64,000 nt of DNA from Paludibacteraceae bacterium (lineage in GTDB: Bacteria; Bacteroidota; Bacteroidia; Bacteroidales; Paludibacteraceae). A model generated the notes under the pieces. The model worked only from the letters and a program-made list of their open reading frames with translations, was not told where the DNA came from and did not search any database. Positions 34,366 to 43,622 of the stretch are shown one piece after another. The DNA lies in NCBI GenBank assembly GCA_017450435.1, contig JAFSTO010000043.1, forward strand, positions 43,047 through 107,046, in the 5' to 3' direction. The position numbers were made by a program, and so were the translations under genes. The stretch's first letter is position 1, and every line of letters starts with the position of its first letter.

Positions 34366-37300
34366 ATGAGAAAAACAATTACTTTACTCTTTGCCCTCCT
34401 GGTGCTCACCGTCAGTTCATGGGCAACAACCGTCACATGGGACGGAACAGATTTAAGCAGTATTTCGTTAAATTGTCCCAATGTAGGGGATAAATTCGAA
34501 TCATCTTCCATTGATGGTATTAAAGCTTCTTTGGAAAGAACCGGAGGAGGTACCGCTTGTTATTTTAATTCGAATAACAATGGAGAGGTTTGGATAACTG
34601 GCGGTGGAGAACTTACGTTTATCTCCTCTGTCGGTGATATCTCCGGTATTGTGATTACCTGCAGTTACGTATATTATGATCCTAGTGGTTATGCTCAGAC
34701 TTCATCAGGTTTTGATACCGGCTGGAAGTATGACAGCACGACACAAACCTTTACGTGGGACGCGAGTAAGACACCTACCGGTGCTCCTTCTTCTCAAGTT
34801 ACTATTTTTGGCAGTATTGATTTTAATCCTTCCTCTATCGTATTTACTATTGCTTCGGCAGCACCTGCTACGCCCATTGCTCCTGTAACATGGGAAGCGA
34901 GCGACATCAATTTCTACATTAACTGGGATCATGGATCTGTTGGTAATCATTCGAATACCCTTAAGAATATCACTATCACCGCTGATGGAGGAAATGATGA
35001 TTATAGCCAATTTGGAAATGTATATTCTAATGTACGGTCTCTTAGTGTAGAGAATAATGCCACACTTACCTTCTCCAGTTCGTTAGGCGACTTTAAAAGC
35101 ATTGTTATCTCGTATAATCCCTTATATATGGCGGAGTTGGATGATTTGGGTGCAGGATGGACTGTAAATAATCATCAATTGACATGGACAGGCGATGCTT
35201 CATCAGTCGTTCTGGCAACTAATGGTAACAGTTCTTCTTCTATTTATTTGGAACAAATAACATCCGTTGTATTCTATTTTGATACTCCTCCTGCTTCAGT
35301 TCCAACCACAACTATCAAGTGGGAAGGCTCGGATCTCACAGGCATTGACCTCTACTCATCCGCTTCTGAGACAGTTAACACTATTAAAGTCGCTACGAAG
35401 GCTCCGTTAAGTGGGGATTATAGCCATTTTATGACATATGCGGGCAATACTTCTTTCAGCATTAATAATGGCGGAACGGTCACTTTTTACCCGACTTCGG
35501 GACAGTTGACAAGTATTGTGATTGAAACTAACAGTATCCAGCAGGGGTTGGACGACCTTGCAGCCGGCTCCGGATGGACTTACAATGACCACAGACTTGT
35601 ATGGTCCGGTAGTGCATCGTCCGTAACATTGGCAGTAAATGGTGCATCAGGTAGCGTATCTTGTCAAAATATCCAGTCTATTGAATTTACCGTAGCTGAT
35701 GTTCCGGTTGCAAATTCTACCATCACATGGGAAGAACGCCAAGTAAGCCACGTATCGCTATATGCAGATGAGGTGGGCAATACTCAAAAAGCACCATTAA
35801 TTAAAAATATTTTCGTTTCTCTGACACGTGAAAGCGAAGGGTATGGGACGAGCTGCCAATTCACGGAAAAATATCTTGCTATTGAAAACTGTGGAGAACT
35901 GAAATTCCAGTCCGTTGCAGGAGATATTCAAGGCATTGTAATCAATGGTAGCAATACCGATGCAGATAATCTTTCAGCTGACTGGACGTATGATGACGTA
36001 GCTAATACCCTTACATGGGCTGGTACAGCTTCTGATGAGGTTACACTCTCCGGAACTATCTACTTCGACATTTCCTCCATTGAGTTCACTTATACCCCGG
36101 CTCCCGCTCCGCGTTTGGGCGAGATTATAAACGGCTTCTACGAAATCACCGGTGCACACACGGCGAAAGTCTTTACTGCCGCAGGTAGTATCCCGGATTA
36201 CATAGAAGATGATGAGGTAACCTATTATATCACAGAGATTGGTGATTATGCGTATTATAATGACCCAACAGAGGGCTATTTCTATTTCGGTGCGAATATT
36301 GCCAAAGTGGGTGCACATGCATTTGAGGGTTGTAGCCGAGCTATCGAGTTTACATTCCGCAGTACGGTGTTGGATGAAATCGGTGATGAGGCATTCAAGA
36401 ACTGCAAACTTCTTGGATGGTTAAATTTCGATACTCAAATGCCTCCTGTGCTCGGCAGCAATGCCTTCTCCGGCGACGGGTTCCTGAATCATATCAATGT
36501 TTATCCGTCAAGCTCTGTCTTGAATGATTATAAGGCTGCCGCAGGTTGGTCCACATACGCCGACAAGATTACTCTTTCGTATCCTTTCCCCGCTACAGTC
36601 GGCGAACAGTTCTTCTTCGATAATCAGAATACCACCAACATATATGCGGTTTCGTCCGTTTCCCCCAAAGAGATAAAGGTAATGCCATACACCGCAGAAG
36701 TGAATGCTCTCTATCCTATTACACGCACAGGTACACTGATTATCCCGGAAGAGGCTGCTTATCTGAACACAGGATTTAGCGTTACCGGCATCGGTGCCAA
36801 TGCCTACAAAGACAGCGCACGTTTTGATGTTGTGATGATACCGCAGGCTGTCAAGTCTATCGAGGCTGGTGCTTTCCTTAATTGTACGGGCGTAGAGAAT
36901 GTATTCTTCCTCTGGAACGACCCGAATACCGTCACTTGGTATGATGGTGATAAAGGTCTTGAGTTCAAGACTGCAACTAACGGCGGTACTAAAATCTTCG
37001 TTCCTGAAGGAACATTGGCTGCTTATCAGGCATGGGCGCCGGCTTGGGCAGGCTGCATGTACGAAGGAGGAATTTTGGAAGTGGACGCTACTGCCGGACA
37101 AGACCCGGATAAAACGACTCGTTACTACCGTACTTTCTTCGATAGCAGTAAAGACTACATGATGCCCCCGAGCGTTTGGGCATACGTAGGCTATGTGCGG
37201 AACAACGAATTCATCTTGCGTCCTATCGCATTTGACGGAGACATCGTACCTGCCGGAACGGCTGTTGTCCTCGAATCGGAAACTCCTACCTACAGTTTGA

Positions 37301-37722
37301 TTGCAATGGATCCAGAGGCTTCGCCTTATCCCGGTCGCAACGATTTGGAAGGTCTGGATGCCAATACAGCGGCAAGTGTAGTGGCTGCTGATCACGGTGT
37401 TTCTACGGACAATATCTATGTGCTTGGCAAGTCAGCTACTATCGGAACAGACAATTTAATAGGTATGGGTCTATATCGCTACACCGGCACTACCTTAGGC
37501 GCACACAAAGCTTATCTCATCTATAATGGTCCGGGCTCCGGTTCGAGCGACCAGCAGAATGCGCCTGCACGTTTCCTCTTCAAGCGTGAGGATATGGCTA
37601 CAGACATCTATCAAGTACAAAGTGGTGAACAAGTACAAAGTAAAAAAGTGCTGCGTGATGGTCAGCTTTTCATACTCCGTGGTGACAAAGTGTACAATGC
37701 ACAAGGTCAGGTTGTAAAGTAA
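34366..37722 (+). CDS. BspA-like secreted surface protein: four beta-sandwich repeats, LRR_5 region, C-terminal tag
   Basis: The protein has 1118 residues with a signal peptide (MRKTITLLFALLVLTVSSWA). Four repeats of about 140 residues (roughly 22-165, 172-308, 316-455, 462-595) each begin with TVTWDGTDLS-like sequence (VTWEASDIN, IKWEGSDLT, ITWEERQVS). Each contains a GDISGIVI-like strand and a WTYDD...LTWAG strand. A leucine-rich BspA-type region follows (about 600-900; ITEIGDYAYYND, KVGAHAFEGCSRA, DEIGDEAFKNC, GIGANAYKDS, SIEAGAFLNC). A final beta domain carries the tag DGQLFILRGDKVYNAQGQ. BspA-like proteins bind host proteins or other bacteria; no enzyme motif is seen. A tiny peptide gene follows 39 bp downstream. 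Confidence 0.82.
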   Translation: MRKTITLLFALLVLTVSSWATTVTWDGTDLSSISLNCPNVGDKFESSSIDGIKASLERTGGGTACYFNSNNNGEVWITGGGELTFISSVGDISGIVITCSYVYYDPSGYAQTSSGFDTGWKYDSTTQTFTWDASKTPTGAPSSQVTIFGSIDFNPSSIVFTIASAAPATPIAPVTWEASDINFYINWDHGSVGNHSNTLKNITITADGGNDDYSQFGNVYSNVRSLSVENNATLTFSSSLGDFKSIVISYNPLYMAELDDLGAGWTVNNHQLTWTGDASSVVLATNGNSSSSIYLEQITSVVFYFDTPPASVPTTTIKWEGSDLTGIDLYSSASETVNTIKVATKAPLSGDYSHFMTYAGNTSFSINNGGTVTFYPTSGQLTSIVIETNSIQQGLDDLAAGSGWTYNDHRLVWSGSASSVTLAVNGASGSVSCQNIQSIEFTVADVPVANSTITWEERQVSHVSLYADEVGNTQKAPLIKNIFVSLTRESEGYGTSCQFTEKYLAIENCGELKFQSVAGDIQGIVINGSNTDADNLSADWTYDDVANTLTWAGTASDEVTLSGTIYFDISSIEFTYTPAPAPRLGEIINGFYEITGAHTAKVFTAAGSIPDYIEDDEVTYYITEIGDYAYYNDPTEGYFYFGANIAKVGAHAFEGCSRAIEFTFRSTVLDEIGDEAFKNCKLLGWLNFDTQMPPVLGSNAFSGDGFLNHINVYPSSSVLNDYKAAAGWSTYADKITLSYPFPATVGEQFFFDNQNTTNIYAVSSVSPKEIKVMPYTAEVNALYPITRTGTLIIPEEAAYLNTGFSVTGIGANAYKDSARFDVVMIPQAVKSIEAGAFLNCTGVENVFFLWNDPNTVTWYDGDKGLEFKTATNGGTKIFVPEGTLAAYQAWAPAWAGCMYEGGILEVDATAGQDPDKTTRYYRTFFDSSKDYMMPPSVWAYVGYVRNNEFILRPIAFDGDIVPAGTAVVLESETPTYSLIAMDPEASPYPGRNDLEGLDANTAASVVAADHGVSTDNIYVLGKSATIGTDNLIGMGLYRYTGTTLGAHKAYLIYNGPGSGSSDQQNAPARFLFKREDMATDIYQVQSGEQVQSKKVLRDGQLFILRGDKVYNAQGQVVK

Positions 37723-37761
37723 TGGTTAATGAATGATGTATAATATTTAAATAGTATTATT

Positions 37762-37902
37762 ATGAAAAAGCTTTATAATCAACCAGAGGTAAATGTAATA
37801 TCCATCGAAATGATGTCTATAATCTGCGTAAGCGGCGGAGGTGGTGGTGTGGTGTTAGGAGCGCCTATAACCCCTGACGCAACAACGGACACACAACTAT
37901 AG
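37762..37902 (+). CDS. Tiny Gly-rich peptide behind a tagged surface protein
   Basis: The peptide has 46 residues. It starts MKKLYNQPE, has a hydrophobic middle with one Cys (SIICVSGGGGG) and ends in an acidic Thr/Asp tail. It resembles the 49-residue product at 43356 (MKRQYIQPE start, one Cys, Gly-rich middle, acidic Pro/Glu tail). Each lies just behind a tagged surface-protein gene and just before a strong terminator. There is no cleavable signal peptide. It could be a modified peptide precursor, a signalling peptide or a partner of the upstream protein; none of these is established. Confidence 0.7.
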   Translation: MKKLYNQPEVNVISIEMMSIICVSGGGGGVVLGAPITPDATTDTQL

Positions 37903-37931
37903 AAGTTTAACAAGCCAACTTGCACTAATCA

Positions 37932-37971
37932 GCATCCGTCTAATATCACACGAGGCGGGTGCTTTTTTTAT
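37932..37971 (+). terminator. Intrinsic terminator behind the first tiny peptide gene
   Basis: Arms GCATCCGTCT and AGGCGGGTGC pair over ten positions with G-T pairs, followed by TTTTTTTATT. Confidence 0.88.
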
Positions 37972-38090
37972 TGCAAAAAAGCACACTCTTGCATTTTTAT
38001 TCTCGTTGCTGACGTACCGAGCATTTGACAAAAAGTTGTCAGTGCCGGGATGCAGAAGGCGATGGTTGGTGAGATGAGAGGATAGGAGGC

Positions 38091-39122
38091 TTAATGGCGT
38101 TGGTTAGCGGTGCGAATTTTTTGCGACATCTGCTTTGCCCACTTATCATTGCCCGGGAGTTGGTAGCGGCAATTGCCGTTAGCAGAAGGATAAAAAAGAG
38201 TAACGCCATCAGGTGTGAGCGAGACGGTGCCACGACTTGAGAGTTGAAAGAGGTCGTCTCCCTCAACGGCATTGATAATAACCATCGGGTCCCACATCCG
38301 AACGTTGATAATAGGATGTCGTTTTAGATATATTTGTTTGACAGGATGAATATCCGTCCAAGAGATATCGTTGAGAACTTGTTCTTTAGTATAATGTACC
38401 TGATTGCCCACTTCTATCGGTGAAAAAACGATGTCAACATCATTCGGCCAAAGGCGAAAGACGGTTTCGGCAAAGGCAAATCCCTGAGCAAGGTTATATT
38501 CCTTAACATCTTGTGAGGTGAAACATCCCGCCATTATATATAAGCACTTGACCTTTTGCTGCACCAGCTCAATACCGTTAAGTGGTGATATTGAATCAGG
38601 AGTAGATTCCAAAAGATGTGCAAGCGAAGTGAGAAACCCGATGGCGCAAACGGTAACGCTATGATCGGGCTGCGCTGCTAATAATTGTCGGTATAACTGC
38701 CATCCGTCAGACAAGGTGGAGTAGTCGCTAATGGTGCAAGGGAAGAGTGGGGCACCGGTTGTATCAGTTAAGTGAAGCAAATACCTATAATCAGTGAAAA
38801 CCTTAGGGCTGTCAATGCCATTACGTTCCAAACCAATGGGGGTGTCGGGGTAACCGAAATAATTATTGAAAACATCAATGCATGCCGCGTTGTCTTCTCC
38901 CTCTCTGTCAACAATGATACCAAGTAGTTGACAAGCATTTCGGCGTTGATATTCGTAGAGCATTTCTATTGCGAAGACGTCATCTGTACAGCCGCCAATG
39001 TCCGTATCAAGGATAATGAGCGGGGTGGCATTGACGGAAATGGTATTCCTGCCTGCCTGATGAGAGCAGGATGAAATCGCGATACTAAGGGATAGTAATA
39101 TTATATTTAGGTGTTGGAACAT
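38091..39122 (-). CDS. Nucleoside-hydrolase-like (IUNH family) lipoprotein
   Basis: The protein has 343 residues. The ATG at 39122 gives a lipoprotein signal ending SIAISSCSHQ; an in-frame GTG 18 codons upstream is less likely. The Ca-binding N-terminal motif reads LDTDIGGCTDDVFA rather than the usual DTDPGxDDA, with both late Asp residues kept. The domain continues with VTVCAIGFLTSLAHLL and a late WDPMVIINA, matching the family. Inosine-uridine hydrolases cleave N-ribosyl bonds; exported Bacteroidota members may act on other N- or O-glycosides. It stands alone between the accessory surface genes and converges on the peptide-gene terminator. Confidence 0.82.
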   Translation of the reverse strand: MFQHLNIILLSLSIAISSCSHQAGRNTISVNATPLIILDTDIGGCTDDVFAIEMLYEYQRRNACQLLGIIVDREGEDNAACIDVFNNYFGYPDTPIGLERNGIDSPKVFTDYRYLLHLTDTTGAPLFPCTISDYSTLSDGWQLYRQLLAAQPDHSVTVCAIGFLTSLAHLLESTPDSISPLNGIELVQQKVKCLYIMAGCFTSQDVKEYNLAQGFAFAETVFRLWPNDVDIVFSPIEVGNQVHYTKEQVLNDISWTDIHPVKQIYLKRHPIINVRMWDPMVIINAVEGDDLFQLSSRGTVSLTPDGVTLFYPSANGNCRYQLPGNDKWAKQMSQKIRTANQRH

Positions 39123-39166
39123 CTTTTTGCATTTGAATTTTGGAAAAATATCTCTCGCCGGGGTTG

Positions 39167-39272
39167 ATTTGTTCACTAATTAAACAGATTTAACGAATTT
39201 TAATTTCCTACAAGTGATAATCACATCATTACGTTTTTATTTGTTCAGTAATTAAAACAGATTTAACGAATT
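39167..39272. repeat. Direct repeat pair containing TTTGTTCA and CAGATTTAACGAATT
   Basis: Copies at about 39167-39200 and 39239-39272 match except for one inserted A and a C/G change. The segment ACGTTTTTATTTGTTCA recurs at 39434-39449, where its TTTG serves as the -33 box of the tRNA-Ser promoter. The region 39123-39441 has no gene. Confidence 0.75.
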
Positions 39273-39441
39273 AAAATACATTTTCTTTTATTCGTTCAAA
39301 ATGACCTAATATAATTCAGAATTATATTTTAGGCTCCAGAGGTGGAAACATGAGTAATAGACTGAAATAATAGCAAAGGTAACTAATTTATTGCAGAAAA
39401 AAACGACGAGGTAAAATGAAGTGCATTTTTTTACGTTTTTA

Positions 39442-39473
39442 TTTGTTCAATTAAAAAAAAAGCAGTACCTTTG
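39442..39473 (+). promoter_or_regulatory. Promoter of tRNA-Ser
   Basis: TTTG at 39442-39445, a 20-bp spacer and TACCTTTG at 39466-39473, with AAAAGCAG before the -7 box. Confidence 0.85.
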
Positions 39474-39582
39474 CAGTCGCTTTGAAAAAAGTGCAGTTTG
39501 GTAACTAACCAAGCAGCTTAAAGAGCATTATGGACGATGGATTTTTCGTTTTATAGTGTGGTTGAGAAGACCGGTTCTTTAA

Positions 39583-39669
39583 GGTGAGATGGGTGAGTGG
39601 CTGAAACCAACAGTTTGCTAAACTGTCGTACGGGTAACCGTACCGGGGGTTCGAATCCCCCTCTCACCG
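39583..39669 (+). tRNA. tRNA-Ser (GCT)
   Basis: An 87-base class II tRNA: acceptor GGTGAGA/TCTCACC, anticodon stem ACAGT/ACTGT with loop TTGCTAA (anticodon GCT), a long variable arm TACGGGTAACCGTA, T-loop TTCGAAT and discriminator G as required for serine. Confidence 0.96.
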
Positions 39670-39680
39670 CTGAAAGCGGT

Positions 39681-39726
39681 AAAAAAAGAGACTGATTCTG
39701 ATGGAGTCAGTCTCTTTTTTGTTTTT
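39681..39726 (+). terminator. Terminator of tRNA-Ser
   Basis: AAAAAGAGACTGA and TCAGTCTCTTTTT arms with a short loop and a following T-rich run. Confidence 0.9.
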
Positions 39727-40272
39727 AGAGGGACAGTCTTAGTGGGAGATAGTTCGGGGAGCACCTGACTAATTCCGTGTTTCAATATAGATGTTAAATT
39801 CGGAAAAATACGGCTGCGCCGTTAGAAGATTTAGAAGACTTAGATGGGTAGAGAGAGACGGTAAAGAATACCGTCTCTACCCTTGGGTGAAACAAGGTTG
39901 GACGGGTTAGAGAGAGACTTTAGGGGGTCCGGTCCGTTTTTTTCGAAATGTTACGAAATGTTATTCTTTGTAGAAAGGTTTCTGAGGAATACAGGGTGGA
40001 AAAGTGGAAACTTCTTTTTGATTATAAAACAAATATGTGTTGATGTATTGTTTTGTATGGCGTAAATTTTACTGTTAATTTTGCAGTATGTTTTAAAACA
40101 CAAGATGTTTTGTTTTGGGGGAATATATATTTTTGTATCTTTGCTTGGTTGATTGTATTTTATCATGATACTGCTGTTCATTGTGAAAAGAACAAAACCA
40201 TGAACTTCCTTGAGCGCTTTATGAGCGTTGCACCTTAGTTTTAAATAAAACACCATTAAACACATAACTACC
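39727..40272 (+). other. Intergenic region with an ACCGTCTCTAC hairpin and the promoter of the beta-helix gene
   Basis: A CTTAGA cluster lies near 39829-39846. An imperfect hairpin at 39846-39882 pairs GGGTAGAGA...GACGGTA with TACCGTCTCTACCC. A promoter with TTTG at 40114-40117, 18 bp and TATCTTTG at 40136-40143 precedes a leader of about 120 bases. No convincing gene is seen. Confidence 0.6.
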
Positions 40273-43200
40273 ATGAAAAACAAAGTACTATTTGTTTCCC
40301 TGTTATTCTTACTACCTTCATTACTATCTTATTCTGCGGTGATTAACATTTCCTCTGCCACTCCTGATGCGCTCCGTACAGCGCTCAATGGTGCCGCCAC
40401 AGGTGATGTTATTGAAATGGCTGCAGGTACGTACGTTGAGTCGAACAGTAACTACATTGCCTTTGCAGGCAAGAACGTGACTGTACGTGCTGCCGAGGGC
40501 GCAGAGGTTATTATTCAACCACAAGTATCTATAACCCTGGCAGAAGGCGCTGTCGCTCGTTTTGAGAACGTCAAGTTCGATGTGTCGCGTCTTATGGAAT
40601 TAGCTACATGGTATGAGCATCTTATCTATCCATCGGACGCTAATGAAGACAACAAACTGGAGTTGGAGGGATGCGAGTTCTATGGCTTTAATATAAATAA
40701 GTCGATGATTTATTGTTCAACAAGCAACCGTTTAGCTTCTGTTACCATCAACAACTGCTACTTTCACAACATCATGAAGAGCATTCTGTTCGTTGAGAAC
40801 ACAACAGCGATGAATGTGCAGATTAAGAATAGTACGTTTGCTAATATCTCAACTGATGCAGAAAGTTATTGGGCAGGTCCTATCGACGTGAGAGCTGAAT
40901 CTTCCTCCTACCTTGTTGACCATTGTACGTTCTACAATGTTCTACCAATGAACACAGACTATAGCGCTACAGGTAAAATCACCATTACTGACGGTGTTGT
41001 TTCCAACTGTATATTTATGTTGCCGGAAAGTACCGATGGAGTTCGAGCTATCCGTGGCGTGGCTCAGGCAAACAACTGCCTTGTTTATAACTATCTGAAA
41101 GACTCCGGCTGGGGTATTCATAGTAGCGTTACGAAGAGCAACTGTATCAACGGTCAAGATCCGCTTTTTGTTGACGCGGCTAATGGGGACTTTCATCTTG
41201 CAAATAACTGGCTGACAGGAAATGTTTCACCGGCATGTGGGGCAGGAAGTGACGGGAGCGACCTTGGCGACCCTCGTTGGCACACAGAGGCTGTATATCC
41301 TGAAACAGATTTTGAAAGTAGTTATGCCTTTACGGCAAGTAAAGCAATACTCGCCGGCAATATTGCTTACGAAACAAACGAATCAGCCCCCATCCATCCT
41401 TATATCAGGTATATTCATACAAGTGAGACAACGGGTACAGCGACATGGAAGATAAAAGTAAATAGAGCATGTTATGTTTCTGCTACTATAAACATGGCAG
41501 GAAACACTTGGACAGAAGATCCTTCGGATTCTAAAATGTATGAAGATGGCAATCATATATTTATAGTTGAGGTACATGACCAAGACAATAACCTTATAGA
41601 GTCTGTTCGAGAAGGGCCGGATAATGATAACGGATATGCTACTTATCCAACAGTAAATATCCCCGGTACAATCCATTTTGCGGAACCCGGTGTGTACACC
41701 ATTAAACTCTTGAATCCGCGAAATGAGACACGTTGTGGTGTCGCTAACGTAACACTCTCTTATGCAGGTGGCGACGTGGTGGCGTTGTCTGAATCAACAA
41801 CTAACACTTTGAACGTTGTGGATGCTTTAATCTCAAGCGGTTGTACCCGGGCAGACGGACAGATTAGTGCAGCGTCATGGCCGTCAGCCGATGTTAAATG
41901 GAATGTTTCAACAGCGGCATCTTCGTTCTATGATGTGACACTTAATATTAACACCACAAATGCACATCAGTTTAAGATAGAGTTATTTGAAGACGAAGCA
42001 GCTGAGCCAATTGCGACTGTGGCGGAAGCCGGTTATAACGCAGCAACAGGCAATCCGTTAGCTCTAAGTTTGGGTCGTATATATCTTAGCGGTGGCAAGA
42101 ATTATGTTGTGAAGGTAACCAATCAAACCAGTGGTTCGGCGGCTAAAGTTGTAGATGTTACCTTAGATCCTGTACCTACGCCAGTAACCTCAATACCTGC
42201 AGCACTGGCAGCAGACAATGCTGTGTTGAGTGCGTTGGCTTACGTTGATGAAGAAGATGAGATACACTTTACTCCGGAAGACAAACTAGGTTACGTACTT
42301 GAGCAGTTTGCGGTATGGAAGGTAAATGTGAGCGAAGCTTACGCCGGCACGTTCCTCTTTACGATGAATATGACAAGCGAAAATGGTCATGCACAGAGCT
42401 ATAGAATAACAGTGTTAGACGAAGAAGAGCAAGTGGTTGACGTATATGACAAGAACCCTGATGGCAGTGGTGACAAGACAATAACCCACTACCTGCATCT
42501 TGCAGCCGGAACATATTCGGTGCGAGTACAAAGCACTCATTCGTGGTCGAATGGTCATATAGTAAGCATTAACGTAACACAACCGGAGCTGCTTCAATTG
42601 GAAGAGACCGCGGAAAACAATGATATTCTTGCGGCTCACTTTGACGAAGCTGCTGCAGATATTCAAGTCAATCGTACATTGGTGTCGGGAATGTATAACA
42701 CTATTTGTCTGCCGTTTGATTTGAATTCAACACAAATAAGAGAGGCGCTGGGTGAGGTGGTCCTAATGTCGCTTGAGAGTACGGAGTTGGACGGTGGAAT
42801 ATTGACCCTTAACTTTGCAAACGAGTCTTCTATATATAGAGGAATTCCGTACATAATCAAGCCTGCAAGACAGATTGTAAATCCTGTCTTTAAGGATGCG
42901 GTTATAAAAGTGACAGAACCGACCGATGTAACGCAAGGTAATGTTACATTCGTTGGAACACTTATACAAGGAACGATATCAGCAAGCCCGAATAATCTAT
43001 TTGTAGGTAGTGGTGACAAACTATATTTCCCGACCGGAGACATGACAATAAAAGGCTTCCGCGCGTGGTTTAGGATAGCAGAGAGTGTGCCTGCCGGCGT
43101 AATACAGCGTGCGAGGATAGCTGAAGGAGGAAATATAGTTACAGAATTAGAGTTGATAGACGGTGCATGGTTAAAGACTGAAAATATGACATCTAATGCA

Positions 43201-43287
43201 ACACTAAAAATAATAAATAAAGGGCAAATCTATATTATCCGGGATGGCGTTAATTATAATGTTGTCGGACAGAAAATAAAAGATTAG
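40273..43287 (+). CDS. Secreted beta-helix surface protein with CBM-like modules and C-terminal tag
   Basis: The protein has 1004 residues with a signal peptide (MKNKVLFVSLLFLLPSLLSYS). The beta-helix at about 22-345 is closely similar to that of the gene at 9659 (AVINISSATPDALRTAL against AVININTGTSDALRKAV; shared YIAFAGKNVTV, DHCTFYN, NCIFMLPE, DPLFVDAANGD). Three jelly-roll modules of CBM type follow (about 350-500, 505-630, 635-765). A Bacteroidota beta domain comes next (about 790-960; MYNTICLPFDLN, GIPYIIKPA). The tag is KGQIYIIRDGVNYNVVGQ. No catalytic residues are assigned. A tiny peptide gene follows. Confidence 0.78.
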   Translation: MKNKVLFVSLLFLLPSLLSYSAVINISSATPDALRTALNGAATGDVIEMAAGTYVESNSNYIAFAGKNVTVRAAEGAEVIIQPQVSITLAEGAVARFENVKFDVSRLMELATWYEHLIYPSDANEDNKLELEGCEFYGFNINKSMIYCSTSNRLASVTINNCYFHNIMKSILFVENTTAMNVQIKNSTFANISTDAESYWAGPIDVRAESSSYLVDHCTFYNVLPMNTDYSATGKITITDGVVSNCIFMLPESTDGVRAIRGVAQANNCLVYNYLKDSGWGIHSSVTKSNCINGQDPLFVDAANGDFHLANNWLTGNVSPACGAGSDGSDLGDPRWHTEAVYPETDFESSYAFTASKAILAGNIAYETNESAPIHPYIRYIHTSETTGTATWKIKVNRACYVSATINMAGNTWTEDPSDSKMYEDGNHIFIVEVHDQDNNLIESVREGPDNDNGYATYPTVNIPGTIHFAEPGVYTIKLLNPRNETRCGVANVTLSYAGGDVVALSESTTNTLNVVDALISSGCTRADGQISAASWPSADVKWNVSTAASSFYDVTLNINTTNAHQFKIELFEDEAAEPIATVAEAGYNAATGNPLALSLGRIYLSGGKNYVVKVTNQTSGSAAKVVDVTLDPVPTPVTSIPAALAADNAVLSALAYVDEEDEIHFTPEDKLGYVLEQFAVWKVNVSEAYAGTFLFTMNMTSENGHAQSYRITVLDEEEQVVDVYDKNPDGSGDKTITHYLHLAAGTYSVRVQSTHSWSNGHIVSINVTQPELLQLEETAENNDILAAHFDEAAADIQVNRTLVSGMYNTICLPFDLNSTQIREALGEVVLMSLESTELDGGILTLNFANESSIYRGIPYIIKPARQIVNPVFKDAVIKVTEPTDVTQGNVTFVGTLIQGTISASPNNLFVGSGDKLYFPTGDMTIKGFRAWFRIAESVPAGVIQRARIAEGGNIVTELELIDGAWLKTENMTSNATLKIINKGQIYIIRDGVNYNVVGQKIKD

Positions 43288-43355
43288 GTACATTGTTGTT
43301 ATTTTTTAAAAGAATAAAAGTTATTACAAACAAACTAATCAAAAAAACACAGATT

Positions 43356-43505
43356 ATGAAAAGACAATATATACAACCCGAAAGCCGTCAGATGATGTTT
43401 TTATCCGGTAGCGTATGTCAAATAGGTTCAGTACATGGTGGACAATTTCAAATAGGCGGTGCAGTTAACCCTGAAGAGAATCCGGAAAATATAGAACCGA
43501 TGTAA
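43356..43505 (+). CDS. Tiny Gly-containing peptide behind a tagged surface protein (second copy)
   Basis: The peptide has 49 residues from the ATG at 43356; a TTG 21 codons upstream is rejected because the ATG copy aligns with the peptide at 37762. It starts MKRQYIQPESRQ, has FLSGSVCQIGSVHGGQFQIG in the middle and a Pro/Glu-rich end (NPEENPENIEPM). It lies 68 bp behind the beta-helix gene and 80 bp before a strong terminator. Function is unknown. Confidence 0.7.
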   Translation: MKRQYIQPESRQMMFLSGSVCQIGSVHGGQFQIGGAVNPEENPENIEPM

Positions 43506-43585
43506 CAAATAAGGGTATCATTTGAAGTACTCAAATATAGTGTAGGAGTGCTATGATTGACTGACAAGTAAATCGGTCATGAACG

Positions 43586-43622
43586 ATAGGCGGCATGTTT
43601 TTTAAGCATGCCGCCTATTTTG
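43586..43622 (+). terminator. Intrinsic terminator behind the second tiny peptide gene
   Basis: Twelve-base perfect arms ATAGGCGGCATG and CATGCCGCCTAT around TTTTTTAAG, followed by TTTTG. Confidence 0.92.

Noticed and set aside
36508-37395. A 295-residue leftward frame antisense to the BspA-like gene
   Set aside because: It lies entirely inside a well-supported gene, with no promoter or domain of its own.
39883-40065. A 60-residue frame before the beta-helix gene
   Set aside because: It spans AT-rich intergenic DNA just before a consensus promoter, with no domain.
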